35,096 nucleotides of DNA, from the NCBI GenBank assembly GCA_016931995.1, contig JAFGDS010000078.1, forward strand, positions 1-35,096. Direction: 5' to 3'. The notes under the pieces were generated by a model. That model made no database searches. It was given only the letters and a program-made list of their open reading frames with translations, and had not been told where the DNA came from. The stretch's first letter is position 1. Every line of letters begins with the position of its first letter. The position numbers and the translations under genes were made by a program. Shown piece by piece: positions 1-8,296 of this stretch. This DNA is from Pirellulales bacterium. Its GTDB lineage: Bacteria; Planctomycetota; Planctomycetia; Pirellulales; Thermoguttaceae.

Positions 1-47
1 GCCCCCAGCCCCCAGCCCCCAGCCCCCAGTCCCCAGTCCCAAGTCCC
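1..47. repeat. 7-bp tandem repeat tract
   Basis: The window opens inside a tandem array of a CCCCCAG-type heptamer, perfect at first and then decaying to CCCCAGT and CCCAAGT. It lies in a spacer and has no coding potential. Its left edge is outside the window. Such low-complexity tracts can vary in copy number by slippage. Confidence 0.85.
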
Positions 48-162
48 GCGCGAACCGCACGAGCCTGACTACCCCCCTGGAGGGGAAAGTGGCCACGGCC
101 TACACTGGCAAGGGCGGCCGTCGCCGCAATAATCTCCAGGTCGGTCCGTTTGTGTTATTGAG

Positions 163-696
163 ATGACCCTGCCGAGCCCAGCCCTTGGTCAACAGGAGCG
201 GTTCGCCGAGTGGGACCGTGAGCACGGGCCCGCGGTGCGGGGATATCTGTTGGCCATGACGCGCCGGCCCGACGTGGCGGACGACCTCGCGCAAGACGTT
301 TTTTGCCGCGCGTGGGAAGCCCGCGAGCGATACCGCGAGCAGGGAAGCTTTCGGGCGTACTTGCTGCGGATCGCCGATCGGCTGCTGGTGGACCGGAGCC
401 GCCGGGCGCGGCGCGAGGTCACGCTCGACCCAGAGGATTGGCAATACGTGGAGCCCGCCAGCGGCGCGCGCGGCCCGGCGCGGGCGGCGGCCCACGGCGA
501 GCAGGTGCGGCGGCTGAACGACGCCTTGCAGGCGCTGAGCCCCGTGCAACAACGGGTGTTATTGCTCCGTTACTACGGACAGCTCCGATTCGCGGAGATT
601 GCCGAGGCGATCGGGTGTCCGCTGGGCACGGTGCTGAGCCATTGCCATCGGGGGCTCGGCGCGCTGCGCGCGCGGCTCGTGGAGGATGCCGGATGA
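163..696 (+). CDS. ECF-type RNA polymerase sigma factor
   Basis: This 177-residue protein has the two-domain layout of extracytoplasmic-function sigma-70 factors. Region 2 spans about residues 17-85, with a DVADDLAQDVFCRAWE stretch typical of region 2.2 core binding. Region 4 spans about residues 118-172, with LSPVQQRVLLLRYYGQL and a helix-turn-helix ending in GTVLSHCHRGL. There is no region 1.1 or 3, as expected for this class. It should direct RNA polymerase to a small regulon in response to an envelope or stress cue; the signal cannot be read from sequence. The start ATG has no clear Shine-Dalgarno. Its stop overlaps the start of the next gene (ATGA), so the two are translationally coupled, as is usual for a sigma/anti-sigma pair. 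Confidence 0.93.
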   Translation: MTLPSPALGQQERFAEWDREHGPAVRGYLLAMTRRPDVADDLAQDVFCRAWEARERYREQGSFRAYLLRIADRLLVDRSRRARREVTLDPEDWQYVEPASGARGPARAAAHGEQVRRLNDALQALSPVQQRVLLLRYYGQLRFAEIAEAIGCPLGTVLSHCHRGLGALRARLVEDAG

Positions 697-1235
697 ACCC
701 GGATAGGAAACAACTCGAACGGCGGCTCGAACGCGCCACCGCGGCCCGGCTCGCGCCCGGCGAAACGCTCGATCCCGAGACGGCCGCCCTGCGCGAAGGC
801 TGGCTCGCCTGGACCCGGCTGCTGGACGGCGCCTGTCCCGATCTTCGCGCCAGCGAAAAGGGGACTGTCCCCCTTGCCCGCGCCAACGGCTTCTCCAGTC
901 GCCGATTCCGCGGAGGGTGGCAGACGTTCGTGGCGGCCGCCGCGGCGGCTTCGATCGCGGCGGTGCTCGGCGTGACGGGCTTGGTGACGCCAAATCGTCA
1001 GGCCGGACCGGTCGGCCCCGCGGCGGAGACATTCACCGGATCGCCCGGCGCGACGGCGGCCACGCCCGCGGCGAGCGATCTGGCCTGGGACGACGGGCTG
1101 GACGACGCGATTGCCTCGTTCGGCCAGGCCTTGATCGAGGCCCGGCGAAGCCCCTCGCGGCTCGACGGCTCGTTCGACGCCATCCAGCGCCGTCTCCAAC
1201 AGATGGAACAAGACCTATCGGATCAGGAGTTATAG
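693..1235 (+). CDS. putative membrane anti-sigma factor
   Basis: This 180-residue protein starts at the ATG that overlaps the stop of the ECF sigma gene. A charged cytoplasmic N-terminus of about 75 residues is followed by a hydrophobic Ala/Val-rich segment near residues 75-95 (VAAAAAASIAAVLGVTGLV) that could span the membrane. The rest is a low-complexity Ala/Gly/Thr linker and an acidic, glutamine-rich tail (RRLQQMEQDLSDQEL). I see no zinc-binding HxxxCxxC motif, so it is not a classical ZAS-type anti-sigma. The role is inferred from position and topology. A repeat-derived stretch (ASEKGTVPLA) lies in frame just before the membrane segment; see 851-877. Confidence 0.6.
   Translation: MNPDRKQLERRLERATAARLAPGETLDPETAALREGWLAWTRLLDGACPDLRASEKGTVPLARANGFSSRRFRGGWQTFVAAAAAASIAAVLGVTGLVTPNRQAGPVGPAAETFTGSPGATAATPAASDLAWDDGLDDAIASFGQALIEARRSPSRLDGSFDAIQRRLQQMEQDLSDQEL
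851..877 (+). repeat. GGGACTGTCCC-type repeat inside a coding region
   Basis: The bases around GCGAAAAGGGGACTGTCCCC match, with a few substitutions, the left half of the palindromic element at 34987-35030 when read on the minus strand. Here it lies inside the putative anti-sigma gene and is read as SEKGTVPL. In the YfhO-like gene the same DNA is read in the same phase as SENGTIPL. No frameshift results in either gene. Confidence 0.6.
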
Positions 1236-1381
1236 GCCGTATTGGAGACGAAAGGAATGGGGTGAGGAGTTGCTGAGAAGGCTTTGCGGGAGGGAATGTC
1301 ATCTCGTCTCTCTTCGTGTCATTCGTGGTTAGATCATCGTGGTTGCGTTTCTGTGCCGCTTTTTCCTCATTCAGTCATTTT

Positions 1382-1538
1382 TCGTGTTTTCGTCCTTTCG
1401 TGTTTTCGTGAGAAATCGGCCGACCAGCGTTGCCGCCAAACAGTGCTCGATGGGCCGAAACGGGTAGGTCAACACCCGCGCCGAGAGCGTGAGTCTCCGA
1501 CGAAGGGATCACGAAAACACGAAAGGACGAAAGCACGA
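1382..1538. repeat. 30-bp inverted repeat around a 97-bp spacer
   Basis: The arms at 1382-1411 and 1509-1538 are reverse complements at 29 of 30 positions and are built from short CGTGTTTTCG/CGAAAACACG units. They bracket 97 bp of non-coding DNA. The element fills most of the 341-bp gap between the anti-sigma gene and the next secreted protein. It could be a small non-autonomous mobile element or form a long hairpin in transcripts. I see no convincing promoter elsewhere in the gap (1236-1576). Confidence 0.8.
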
Positions 1539-1576
1539 TACGTTGCGACGTTTCCCGTAGCCAAGGAGGATTGACC

Positions 1577-2386
1577 ATGCGATGGCGAATGTTGTGTGTG
1601 GGATTGTTGGGCGTGGCCTTGGTGTTGGCCTGTGGTTGGGCGATGGCCGAGGAGGATTGGGACGCGGCGCCGGCGTCGTCGGACCAGGGGCCCGATCTGT
1701 TGGCCCAGGGCCCGCCCCCGCCGGGCCCGCCGCCGGCCGCGGGACCTCGCGAGGAGCCGCGTCCGCCCGAGCGGCCCGGCGATCGCCCGCCGCATCCGGA
1801 AGGCGACTACCCGAGGCCGGACGAAATGGGTCCGCCGCCGGGCGGACCGGGCGCGGGACCGATGGGACCCGGCGTTCCGGGCCCGGGCGGTCGACCCGGG
1901 TTTGGCCCAGGCGCCCCGTACCCCGTTCCCGGGGCGATGGGACCGGAAGGCATGCGGAGAGGTCGTGGGGGATCGCGTCGGGCCGAAGGGCGTGACGAGC
2001 CTCGCCCCGGCATGCCCGGCATGGGGCCAGGAGGTCCCATGAGACACGGTATAGGCGTTTATGGTCCTTCGTTCGGCGATCCGGATCCGGAGATGGCCGA
2101 GATCGCCGCGGCCGACGCCGAATTGGACGCCCGCAGCCGCGAATTGGCGGCGCAGGTGCAACGGACTCCAGAGGACAAGCGGCCCGAGCTGCGCGAGAAG
2201 CTCGTCAACACGGTGCGCGAGCAGTTCGAGCTGCGCCAGAGGCGTCGCGTGCTGGAGTTGGAGCGGCTCGAAGCCGAACTGAAGCGTCTCCGCGAGGCGA
2301 TCGACCGCCGCGCCGAAGCCCGCGACGCGATCATCAACAAGCGCGTCAACCAGCTCGTCGGCGAATCCGACGAATTGGAGTTCTGA
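1577..2386 (+). CDS. secreted Pro/Gly-rich protein with C-terminal coiled coil
   Basis: This 269-residue protein has three visible parts. First comes a signal peptide (MRWRMLCVGLLGVALVLACGWAMAEE, given here in pieces: hydrophobic residues 5-22, likely cleaved after AMA). A low-complexity Pro/Gly/Arg region follows at about 30-165, with repeated GPGGPG, PPPGPP and RPGFGPG patterns. The last part is a charged helix-forming segment at about 170-265, rich in Glu/Arg/Leu, likely a coiled coil. The ATG at 1577 was chosen over an upstream in-frame TTG (1571) because AGGAGG at 1564-1569 sits 7 nt before it. No catalytic domain is recognisable. It may be a structural envelope protein. It ends toward the minus-strand genes, with a hairpin repeat in the convergent spacer. 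Confidence 0.8.
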   Translation: MRWRMLCVGLLGVALVLACGWAMAEEDWDAAPASSDQGPDLLAQGPPPPGPPPAAGPREEPRPPERPGDRPPHPEGDYPRPDEMGPPPGGPGAGPMGPGVPGPGGRPGFGPGAPYPVPGAMGPEGMRRGRGGSRRAEGRDEPRPGMPGMGPGGPMRHGIGVYGPSFGDPDPEMAEIAAADAELDARSRELAAQVQRTPEDKRPELREKLVNTVREQFELRQRRRVLELERLEAELKRLREAIDRRAEARDAIINKRVNQLVGESDELEF

Positions 2387-2418
2387 CCGCCGCGAGCGTT
2401 AAAGACGAAATTCGTGAG

Positions 2419-2446
2419 TGCCATGGCCACGCTTGTCGTGGCCATG
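2419..2446. repeat. hairpin repeat, half copy of the GTGCCATG family
   Basis: CATGGCCACG at 2422-2431 pairs perfectly with CGTGGCCATG at 2437-2446 across a 5-nt loop, preceded by GTGC. It is one half of the longer palindrome seen at 9275-9348 and 16743-16820. It lies between two convergent genes and could act as a bidirectional transcription barrier. A short copy of another repeat, CGAAGCCGCAAGCG, follows at 2484-2497. Confidence 0.75.
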
Positions 2447-2529
2447 CGCGTTCTTGGGGTGTCGGGAAGACCGCCCGTCGTCGCGAAGCCGCAAGCGATT
2501 GGTGGCGTCCAGCAATCAACGACTAGCGC

Positions 2530-3231
2530 CTACTGGCCGAAGAGGCTCAGGAAGCCGCCGCCGGGCTTGCTTTGGGCGGTCTCCTCGGGACGTTCGATTT
2601 CGAGATCCACGTGGAACCGCCGATGGGGCTGGTCGGCCTTGACCACGCCGGCCGGCCGGATCCGCAGCACGCTCCGCACGCCGCCGCCGTCGCGATTGGG
2701 CACCTCGTAGACGAACAAGCCCCCGTCGTTGGCCAGCCGCCGCGCGAAGCCGAATCGCGTCGCGAGATACCGCACCAGCTCCGTCGGGTCGCCGGTCGTG
2801 CCGTTGAAGGCGATCTTTTGCACCTGCTGCTGGGGGTTGAAGTAGTACGTCAGCGAGCCGGCCAAATCGTCCCGCGCCGCGCCGGTGACCAACAGCACGC
2901 GATAACCCTGCAGCTTGAGTTGGGCCATGCCCGTGGACACGCGGGTCCAACGGCTCATGATCCAATGGGGCGAAACGTCAAAGCGGAGCACTTCCTCGAA
3001 GCCATGGACGGGCGCCCCTTCCAGCGGCACGGGCCGCGCGACGGTCACCGGCGTCGGCGCCGACGCCGGCGGAGCCACGCTGGCCAGATCGGTCGTCTCC
3101 TCGACCGTCGAATTGGTCACCGCGGCGATCGTTTTCTTCACGCCGGCGACGACGTCCGACATGCGAAAAAACAGCATCGGCCCGCCCACGGCGGCCGCCA
3201 GCACGATCGCGCGTATGAGCAGCTTGATCAT
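2530..3231 (-). CDS. membrane-anchored protein of unknown function
   Basis: This 233-residue protein begins with a hydrophobic segment (residues 3-23, LLIRAIVLAAAVGGPMLFF) that looks like an uncleaved anchor or signal. A Pro/Ala/Thr linker reaches about residue 70. A compact C-terminal domain of about 150 residues starts near GFEEVLRFDVSPHWIMSRW and includes YFNPQQQVQKIAFNGTTGD and LEIERP. The domain looks like a planctomycete-conserved extracytoplasmic module; I recognise no catalytic residues. It is the last gene of a minus-strand run after nadK and the 290-residue exported protein, from which it is separated by 126 bp, so co-transcription is possible but not shown. Confidence 0.75.
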   Translation of the reverse strand: MIKLLIRAIVLAAAVGGPMLFFRMSDVVAGVKKTIAAVTNSTVEETTDLASVAPPASAPTPVTVARPVPLEGAPVHGFEEVLRFDVSPHWIMSRWTRVSTGMAQLKLQGYRVLLVTGAARDDLAGSLTYYFNPQQQVQKIAFNGTTGDPTELVRYLATRFGFARRLANDGGLFVYEVPNRDGGGVRSVLRIRPAGVVKADQPHRRFHVDLEIERPEETAQSKPGGGFLSLFGQ

Positions 3232-3357
3232 CGTGCGTCACCCACATTCCCACTTCTCCAGATCGGCGCGCACGCGGCGGCGGGCTTGGCCGACGTTGGG
3301 AAACGCCCGTTGGCGCGGGTGGGGAAAAGAAGGGGGACGCCCTGATCGGCGCAAGCG

Positions 3358-4230
3358 TCACGACCGGTCGCGCCGGGCCAGGCCGCCCTCGACCGGCAAC
3401 AGTTGCTCGGTGAACCGCGTGAGGTAGTTCAGCGCGCTGCCCGCCCCGCGGAATCCGACCACCCGCTTGTCCAGGTCCATCCGCTGCGACAAGACCCGGC
3501 CCGCGTCCACGTCGAACCGCACGGTCCCCCGCGAGCCCCGCTCGATGAGCTTGGCTTCGATGGCCGGGTCGTCGATCGGCGTGAGGATCTGGGTGGCCAC
3601 CTCGATTGTCGCCACGCCCGTCCGAACGTCCTTGAGCGCGTACTTCTGCAGCGTGAGGATCTTTTTGACTCCGCCGGTCTCCAGCGGGACGGTCACGTCG
3701 TGCTTCTCGGACCAGGTCTGTCCGACGGCCACCGGGTCCTCGGGCAGCGGCATGGTGATCTCGCCCTCGGAAACCTTCGCGGGGCCGACGATCAGCTCCT
3801 TGCGGCCGAGGATCTTGCCGCGGTTGTCCAGCGTGATCTGGCACAGCGGCTTGCCCACCCGCTGGGCGGCCTGCTCGAACGCGCGGGGCGGCTTGGCGTC
3901 CTTGCGGCTGTCGTAGCGGACCGGCGCGCAATCGGTCAGCCGGTGCCACATATCGACGTACTCGACGGAATGTTCGAACACGGCCGAGCCGTCCGGGGTA
4001 ATCTCCTTCACCCGCCAGGCCTTGATCGATTTACTGACCGTTTCGGTGGTCTTGGTCGAGCCGGAGACGGTGGCGTCGATGCGGCCGCGATGAACCACGT
4101 CCCAACGGAGCGTTTCTCCCTGCGTGAACTTGTACCGCAACAGATACGTCGCCGGTTCCTCGCCGGCGGCAAGCGACGTCGCCAGAACCGAAACCAGAGC
4201 CGCCGAGCCGGACAGGGAGAATCGCATCAT
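3358..4230 (-). CDS. exported beta-rich protein of unknown function
   Basis: This 290-residue protein has a signal peptide (MMRFSLSGSAALVSVLATSLAAGEE, likely cleaved after LAAG) and a beta-rich body. Motifs such as YLLRYKFTQGETLRWDVVHR near the start and GTVRFDVDAGRVLSQRMDLD near the end recall planctomycete families in which an exported protein measures or binds a lipophilic or polymeric ligand, but no function is established. There are only 30 bp between this gene and nadK upstream, which suggests co-transcription. MM at the start gives two adjacent possible start codons; the difference is trivial. Confidence 0.78.
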   Translation of the reverse strand: MMRFSLSGSAALVSVLATSLAAGEEPATYLLRYKFTQGETLRWDVVHRGRIDATVSGSTKTTETVSKSIKAWRVKEITPDGSAVFEHSVEYVDMWHRLTDCAPVRYDSRKDAKPPRAFEQAAQRVGKPLCQITLDNRGKILGRKELIVGPAKVSEGEITMPLPEDPVAVGQTWSEKHDVTVPLETGGVKKILTLQKYALKDVRTGVATIEVATQILTPIDDPAIEAKLIERGSRGTVRFDVDAGRVLSQRMDLDKRVVGFRGAGSALNYLTRFTEQLLPVEGGLARRDRS

Positions 4231-4260
4231 GCTCGCATCCTTTCGAGACGACGTGTGTTT

Positions 4261-5157
4261 CTAGCAAGGCTTGCCGTCCAATGGCAGCCGTCCGCTCCAG
4301 TGGAGCTTTTCGCGAAGCGTTTGGTAGTAGCTGTGCCCCGGCGCGGTCACGAGCTTGAACTGCTCGTTCGCCCGCACCACGCGCACCCGGTCGCCCGGCG
4401 CGAGCGTGCCCAACACCCGGCCGTCCACCACGACGGAAGTCTGCCGGCTGGGCCGGTTCACCACCAACTCGTACACGCGATCGGCCGCATCCACGACCGG
4501 CCGGTGCGTCAACGTGTGTGGACTGATCGGCGAGACGACCACGGCCTGCAAGTCCTTCCGCAGGATCGGTCCGCCGGCCGACAGGCTGTGCGCCGTCGAG
4601 CCGACCGGCGTGGCCACGATCAGGCCGTCGCAACTATACGTGGTTACCAATTCTCCGTCAACGTAAAGATCCACGTCGAGAATGGTGAATGGCTCGCCGC
4701 CGAACACGGCCACTTCGTTGAGCCCCAACTGCTTGGCAAGAATCGCTCCGTCGCGCCACAACTCGCAGTGAAGCATCAGGTGCTCGACCACCGCGAGCCG
4801 GCCGGCGCCGAAATCGGCCAAAACGCCAGGCACCTCCTCGGGCTTGAGGTCCGCGAGAAATCCCAGCTTGCCCAGATTGACGGCGATCACGGGCAGTTGG
4901 CGATTGCCCATCTGGTGGGCGGCCCGAAGGATCGAGCCGTCGCCCCCCAGCACGACGGCCACGTCGGCCTCGATCCGGCTCAGGTCGGCCGCGCCGGCCA
5001 GGTCCGAGGCCACGATGGTGGCCGCCGGCCGGATGAGCCGGGAAAGCCGATCCGCCTGCTCGCGGACGCCGTCCCGTCCGGCAAACCCCAGAAGCACCAC
5101 CCGCAGCGGTGAGTCCAAACCCCTATTCGAAACCGGGCTGTTCATCATGCCAATCAT
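4261..5157 (-). CDS. nadK: NAD kinase
   Basis: NAD kinase phosphorylates NAD to NADP with ATP or polyphosphate in the cytoplasm. At 298 residues the protein is the usual size. Family motifs are in order: GGDGS at about residues 71-75 (phosphate binding and catalysis), NLGKLGFL at 94-101, LNEV at 146-149, and the glycine-rich DGLIVATPVGSTAHSLSAGG at about 177-196, which binds the nicotinamide nucleotide. Several Met codons lie close together at the start (5157, 5148, 5145); the first is used here, but homology begins only around SPLRVVLLG, so a slightly shorter protein is possible. It heads a likely minus-strand unit with the two exported proteins downstream. Confidence 0.95.
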   Translation of the reverse strand: MIGMMNSPVSNRGLDSPLRVVLLGFAGRDGVREQADRLSRLIRPAATIVASDLAGAADLSRIEADVAVVLGGDGSILRAAHQMGNRQLPVIAVNLGKLGFLADLKPEEVPGVLADFGAGRLAVVEHLMLHCELWRDGAILAKQLGLNEVAVFGGEPFTILDVDLYVDGELVTTYSCDGLIVATPVGSTAHSLSAGGPILRKDLQAVVVSPISPHTLTHRPVVDAADRVYELVVNRPSRQTSVVVDGRVLGTLAPGDRVRVVRANEQFKLVTAPGHSYYQTLREKLHWSGRLPLDGKPC

Positions 5158-5284
5158 ACCGCCCGGGGCTGGGGAGAGGAAGATCCAACGAGAAGGTCGG
5201 ACGGGAAGAAACCGCGGATGAACGCGGATAACGTGAGACGTGGGGAAGTAAGAGCCTATCCCAGAGCCCTTATCATCCCGACAC

Positions 5285-5357
5285 GTCTATCCTGAGCGCA
5301 GCGAAGGATCTCGTTGGCGCGAGACGATTTGAGATGCTTCGCTTCGCTCAGCATGAC
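5285..5357. repeat. 72-bp palindromic repeat, copy 1
   Basis: This is one of four copies (others at 13821-13892, 22606-22677 and 34894-34965). The ends form an imperfect palindrome: one arm contains CCTGAGCGCAGCGAAGGATC and the other GATGCTTCGCTTCGCTCAGC. This copy carries one extra base (73 bp). It is flanked further out by an inverted pair related to TCCCAGAACCC (about 5263-5274 and 5368-5377), hinting that the full element is longer. It fills the 334-bp gap 5158-5491, which also holds a GATGAACGCGGAT-type repeat (about 5209-5230) and a GCGAAGCCGCAAGCGG copy (5424-5442). No gene is seen in the gap. Confidence 0.85.
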
Positions 5358-5491
5358 GGCGCTGGACGGGTTCTGGGATGTTCGTTCGCACTTCGTCCGG
5401 AACGTTCCTGCCGGCTTCCTTCGTTGCGAAGCCGCAAGCGGCCCCGTCCCCCTATCCGCGGTTCCTTCCGTCTTCTTCGAAAACACGCTCA

Positions 5492-6979
5492 CTACTTGAT
5501 CGTGAACTCGATCGACGACTCGCCCACCTTCTTGCTCTTCTGATCCTCGACGGTGAGCTTCAGCGTGTGCTTGCCGGGGTAAATCCGCTTGGGCAGACAG
5601 AAGTCGCAGCCGAGGAAGTAATCGCGCCGCGGATTCTGGCAATACTCCTCCGTGGTCCGCGGCTCCTGCTGGTCGACGCGGCGGCCCGCGGCGTCGAAAA
5701 TCTGGTAGCTGCTCGACAGGGCCGTGTGATGGCCCTTCGGGGTATCCTCGCTCTTGAAGTTTTCCACCTCGGCGTACAGCAGCACGCGTTGCCCGGGCGC
5801 GAACTCGTATTTCTCGAACCGCTTGACCGCGCCGTAGCTTTGCACCTCGCTGCAAAACGCCAGGTTGCGGACCTCGAGCGACGCGACCTCGCCCAGGCTC
5901 GCGAGCGATTCGGCCAGGTGACGGCGCGCCTCCGACGCGCGGCGCTGCGGCTGGGGCGTCCGCTCGGCGTCGAGCAGAACGTCCATCGCGAAGAGCTGCT
6001 TCGACCAGAAATCCACCATCGCCGCGTCCGCGCCGGGAATGGACTCCAGCGCCTCGTCGCGCCGGCCGGCGGCCAGGCGCAACAGCCGCAGCCGGGCGTG
6101 ATCGGTGGCATGGGCCTCGGAGGTGGACCCGTGGGCCAGCTCGGTTTCCAGCCCGGCAATCGCCTGGTCCAACGACGCCCGCCAGCCGTCCGAGGCCGCG
6201 GCCGCGTACGCGGCAGGCACCACGTCACCGTCTCGCTGGAGCTTCGCCGCGACGCGCGCTTGCACGGGCGATTCTGGTTCGATGTCCGGCGCGTCTGCGT
6301 TCTGCGAGAACCTCCCGCCCGGAACCATCGGCGCGCCGGGCGGAGGCGGTTGGATCGGTTGGCCCTGCCCAGCGCCTTGCGGCGGCGGAAGCGCGGCGTC
6401 GTTGGCCACCGGCAGCCGCGCCATCTGCGGAACCGGACCGCCGGGCTGAACGTTCGGTCCTCCAGGACCCATCGCGCCTGCGCCCATCGTTCCACCCGCG
6501 CTCTGGGCGGCCTGAAGTTGCGCCGGATCGGGCCACGGGGTCGCGCGCGCCAAGGACGAATTCTGCGCGAGAGCCTCTTGCGTCTGAAGCTGACGGCTAT
6601 ACGCCACACGAGAACGGAAGTTCTGCGCGACCATCGGCCACAACCCCGGCTCCGCCTGGCGCAGCTCGGCCACGAGCCGCGCCTGCAGCGCCGGATCCGT
6701 CCGGCCCAGCGCGTCGACCTCGGCCATGACTTGGCTCATCGCCTGCGGGTCGGGCTGTCCCGCCGGCGCCGTGGGCGTCCGCGCCGGTTGCGCATCGGGT
6801 TGTCCGATCGCGCCTGTCCCTTCCGCCGGGCCGGCCGCGCTCGACGGCAGCGCCGGTGGACGAGGCGCCGACCACGGCGACGTGTGGCACCCGCACACCG
6901 CCACCCCGACCGCCACGACCCAGCCCGCGGCCCCGCGAACCGCCTCGCGTTTGCCAGCAACCCGCCGACTGCCCATCAA
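5492..6979 (-). CDS. putative lipoprotein with conserved C-terminal domain
   Basis: This 495-residue protein has a basic N-terminus and a hydrophobic stretch (WVVAVGVAVCGC, residues 20-31) ending in a Cys that fits a lipobox. Next come Pro/Ala-rich low-complexity regions (about 35-60 and 150-235) and Gln/Ala-rich helices. A C-terminal domain of about 150 residues starts at LEVRNLAFCSEVQSYG, contains FAPGQRVLLYAEVENF, and ends LTVEDQKSKKVGESSIEFTI. That last part looks like an immunoglobulin-like beta sandwich. The CQNPRRDYFLGCDFC stretch holds three Cys. No enzymatic motif is seen. It probably sits at the outer face of a membrane. Function unknown. Confidence 0.75.
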   Translation of the reverse strand: MMGSRRVAGKREAVRGAAGWVVAVGVAVCGCHTSPWSAPRPPALPSSAAGPAEGTGAIGQPDAQPARTPTAPAGQPDPQAMSQVMAEVDALGRTDPALQARLVAELRQAEPGLWPMVAQNFRSRVAYSRQLQTQEALAQNSSLARATPWPDPAQLQAAQSAGGTMGAGAMGPGGPNVQPGGPVPQMARLPVANDAALPPPQGAGQGQPIQPPPPGAPMVPGGRFSQNADAPDIEPESPVQARVAAKLQRDGDVVPAAYAAAASDGWRASLDQAIAGLETELAHGSTSEAHATDHARLRLLRLAAGRRDEALESIPGADAAMVDFWSKQLFAMDVLLDAERTPQPQRRASEARRHLAESLASLGEVASLEVRNLAFCSEVQSYGAVKRFEKYEFAPGQRVLLYAEVENFKSEDTPKGHHTALSSSYQIFDAAGRRVDQQEPRTTEEYCQNPRRDYFLGCDFCLPKRIYPGKHTLKLTVEDQKSKKVGESSIEFTIK

Positions 6980-7078
6980 TTCGCCACCTCACCCAGAACC
7001 CACAAAAGAGGGGGCGAATCATAGCGGAAGCCGAAAGCGAGTGCAAGAGCTATCGGGCGTTTAAGATGCGATAGATGC

Positions 7079-7110
7079 GTAGGGTGGGTCGAGCGCAGCG
7101 AGCCCCACCA
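7079..7110. repeat. GGTGGG...CCCACC hairpin repeat
   Basis: GGTGGG at 7083-7088 pairs with CCCACC at 7104-7109 around a TCGAGCGCAGCGAG core. It lies directly 3' of holA, whose stop is at 7117, and upstream of the lipoprotein gene. Position suggests it could end or stabilise the holA transcript. Similar elements are common as dispersed repeats in planctomycetes. Confidence 0.65.
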
Positions 7111-7116
7111 AATCGT

Positions 7117-8157
7117 CTACTTCAGCTCCGCCGCCGAAAGCCGGACGAGCAGGGTCTCGAGCACGAGGCGGGGCGGGAGGCGGCTGTCGCCTTTCAGGGC
7201 GAGGTCGGTCTGGAGGAGCCAGCGATACAACCGGGCGCCGCGGCGGCGGCCCAAGCGACGGAGTTGCTGTTGGGACTTCTCCAGGACGAAACGTTTGACT
7301 CCGGCTTGCTCGAGCGCCGCGCCAAGCACGGGCCGGCGGCCGGACGCTTCCGTCTGGAGAATCAGTCGCGTCGCCGCGGCCAGCCGCCGCAACGAGGCGG
7401 AGATTTGGGCCAACAGGGCGATGGGGTTTTCGCCGGCCAAGAGAAGACGATCCAACTGCGTCAGGGCGTCGCGCGGTTTGCCGTCCAGCGCCGCGTCGAG
7501 CATGTCCCACGTGGTCTTCGCCCGCCAGGTGCCCACCATCTGGGCGACCGTCTCCGGGGAAATCCGGCCGCCGGGCGCCGAGGCGACGGCCAGCTTGGCC
7601 ACCGCTTGGTCGAGCAGGCCGAGTTCGGGCCCGATCATCTCGACGAGCAACTCGGCGACCGCTCCGGTCAGCTCGACCCGATGGACCCGTTTGGCCCAGG
7701 CCGCCAGCCACCGGGTGAGCTTGCCCGCGGTCGGCGCCGTGCAGGCGATGGCCACGCCGGCGGCGTCCACGGCCTTGAACAGGCGCGTATTGGACGGCCA
7801 GGACTTGACCTGCAGCACGAGCGCGCCCGTGGGGCTGGGCCGCGCCACGTAGTCCTCCAGTTCCGGTCGGTAGCGGGTGACGAAGTCGTCGGCGTCTTCA
7901 ACCACGACGAGCCGCCGCTCGGCGCCGAACATCGCCCGCGTGGCCAGCTCCTCGAACACGTCGGCCAGCGCCGCCCGCGGACCCTCGAACACCGTGAGCG
8001 AAAACTCGCCGTCTCCCGCGCCGAGCACCCCGCGGCGAAGCTCGGCCAGCGCCTCGCGGTGCAGAAACGCCTCGTCGCCAAAGAGCACGCACACGGCCGG
8101 GCAGGGGTGCTTCTTCGGATCGGCCAGATAGTCAACGGCGTCGAGCGGCTTGGACAT
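7117..8157 (-). CDS. holA: DNA polymerase III, delta subunit
   Basis: The 346-residue protein is the clamp-loader delta subunit, which opens the beta sliding clamp during replication. The family's N-terminal AAA-like fold is visible: VCVLFGDEAFLHREALAEL at residues 22-40 (degenerate P-loop region), LFGAER-type MFGAERRLVVVEDADDF, and a segment equivalent to ALVLQVKSWPSNTRLFK. The helical C-terminus follows (DALTQLDRLLLAGENPIALLAQISASLRRL). Length is normal. The open frame extends upstream to 8520, but homology begins at MSKPLDAVDYL, so the ATG at 8157 is chosen. A -10/-35 pair lies so close to this ATG that the mRNA may be leaderless. Confidence 0.92.
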   Translation of the reverse strand: MSKPLDAVDYLADPKKHPCPAVCVLFGDEAFLHREALAELRRGVLGAGDGEFSLTVFEGPRAALADVFEELATRAMFGAERRLVVVEDADDFVTRYRPELEDYVARPSPTGALVLQVKSWPSNTRLFKAVDAAGVAIACTAPTAGKLTRWLAAWAKRVHRVELTGAVAELLVEMIGPELGLLDQAVAKLAVASAPGGRISPETVAQMVGTWRAKTTWDMLDAALDGKPRDALTQLDRLLLAGENPIALLAQISASLRRLAAATRLILQTEASGRRPVLGAALEQAGVKRFVLEKSQQQLRRLGRRRGARLYRWLLQTDLALKGDSRLPPRLVLETLLVRLSAAELK

Positions 8158-8163
8158 GCCGTC

Positions 8164-8191
8164 AGTATAGCGGACAGGCGGGCGGCGGCAA
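8164..8191 (-). promoter_or_regulatory. candidate holA promoter (possibly leaderless)
   Basis: On the minus strand TTGCCG (8191-8186) and TATACT (8169-8164) are separated by 16 bp. The -10 box ends 6 nt before the holA ATG at 8157, so transcription would begin at or next to the start codon. There is no Shine-Dalgarno before that ATG. This is a motif match only. Confidence 0.45.
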
Positions 8192-8296
8192 CGTGTACCA
8201 CGTCCGCTGGATGCGAGAATCGACATGGGTGGGCCGTCTTGGGTGGTTTTGTTCCAAGCCCAACCGAGGGCAGTCGAGGCCGCAACGACGTTTGCC

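Noticed and set aside
3403-5112. A 569-residue plus-strand open frame
   Set aside because: It lies opposite nadK and an exported protein gene, is rich in His/Arg/Gly without domains, and is a shadow produced by codon bias.
5256-5855. Open frame on the minus strand ending in a PSEAKHL-like peptide
   Set aside because: It overlaps the lipoprotein gene in another frame, and the familiar peptide comes from the 72-bp repeat at 5285-5357, not from a real gene.
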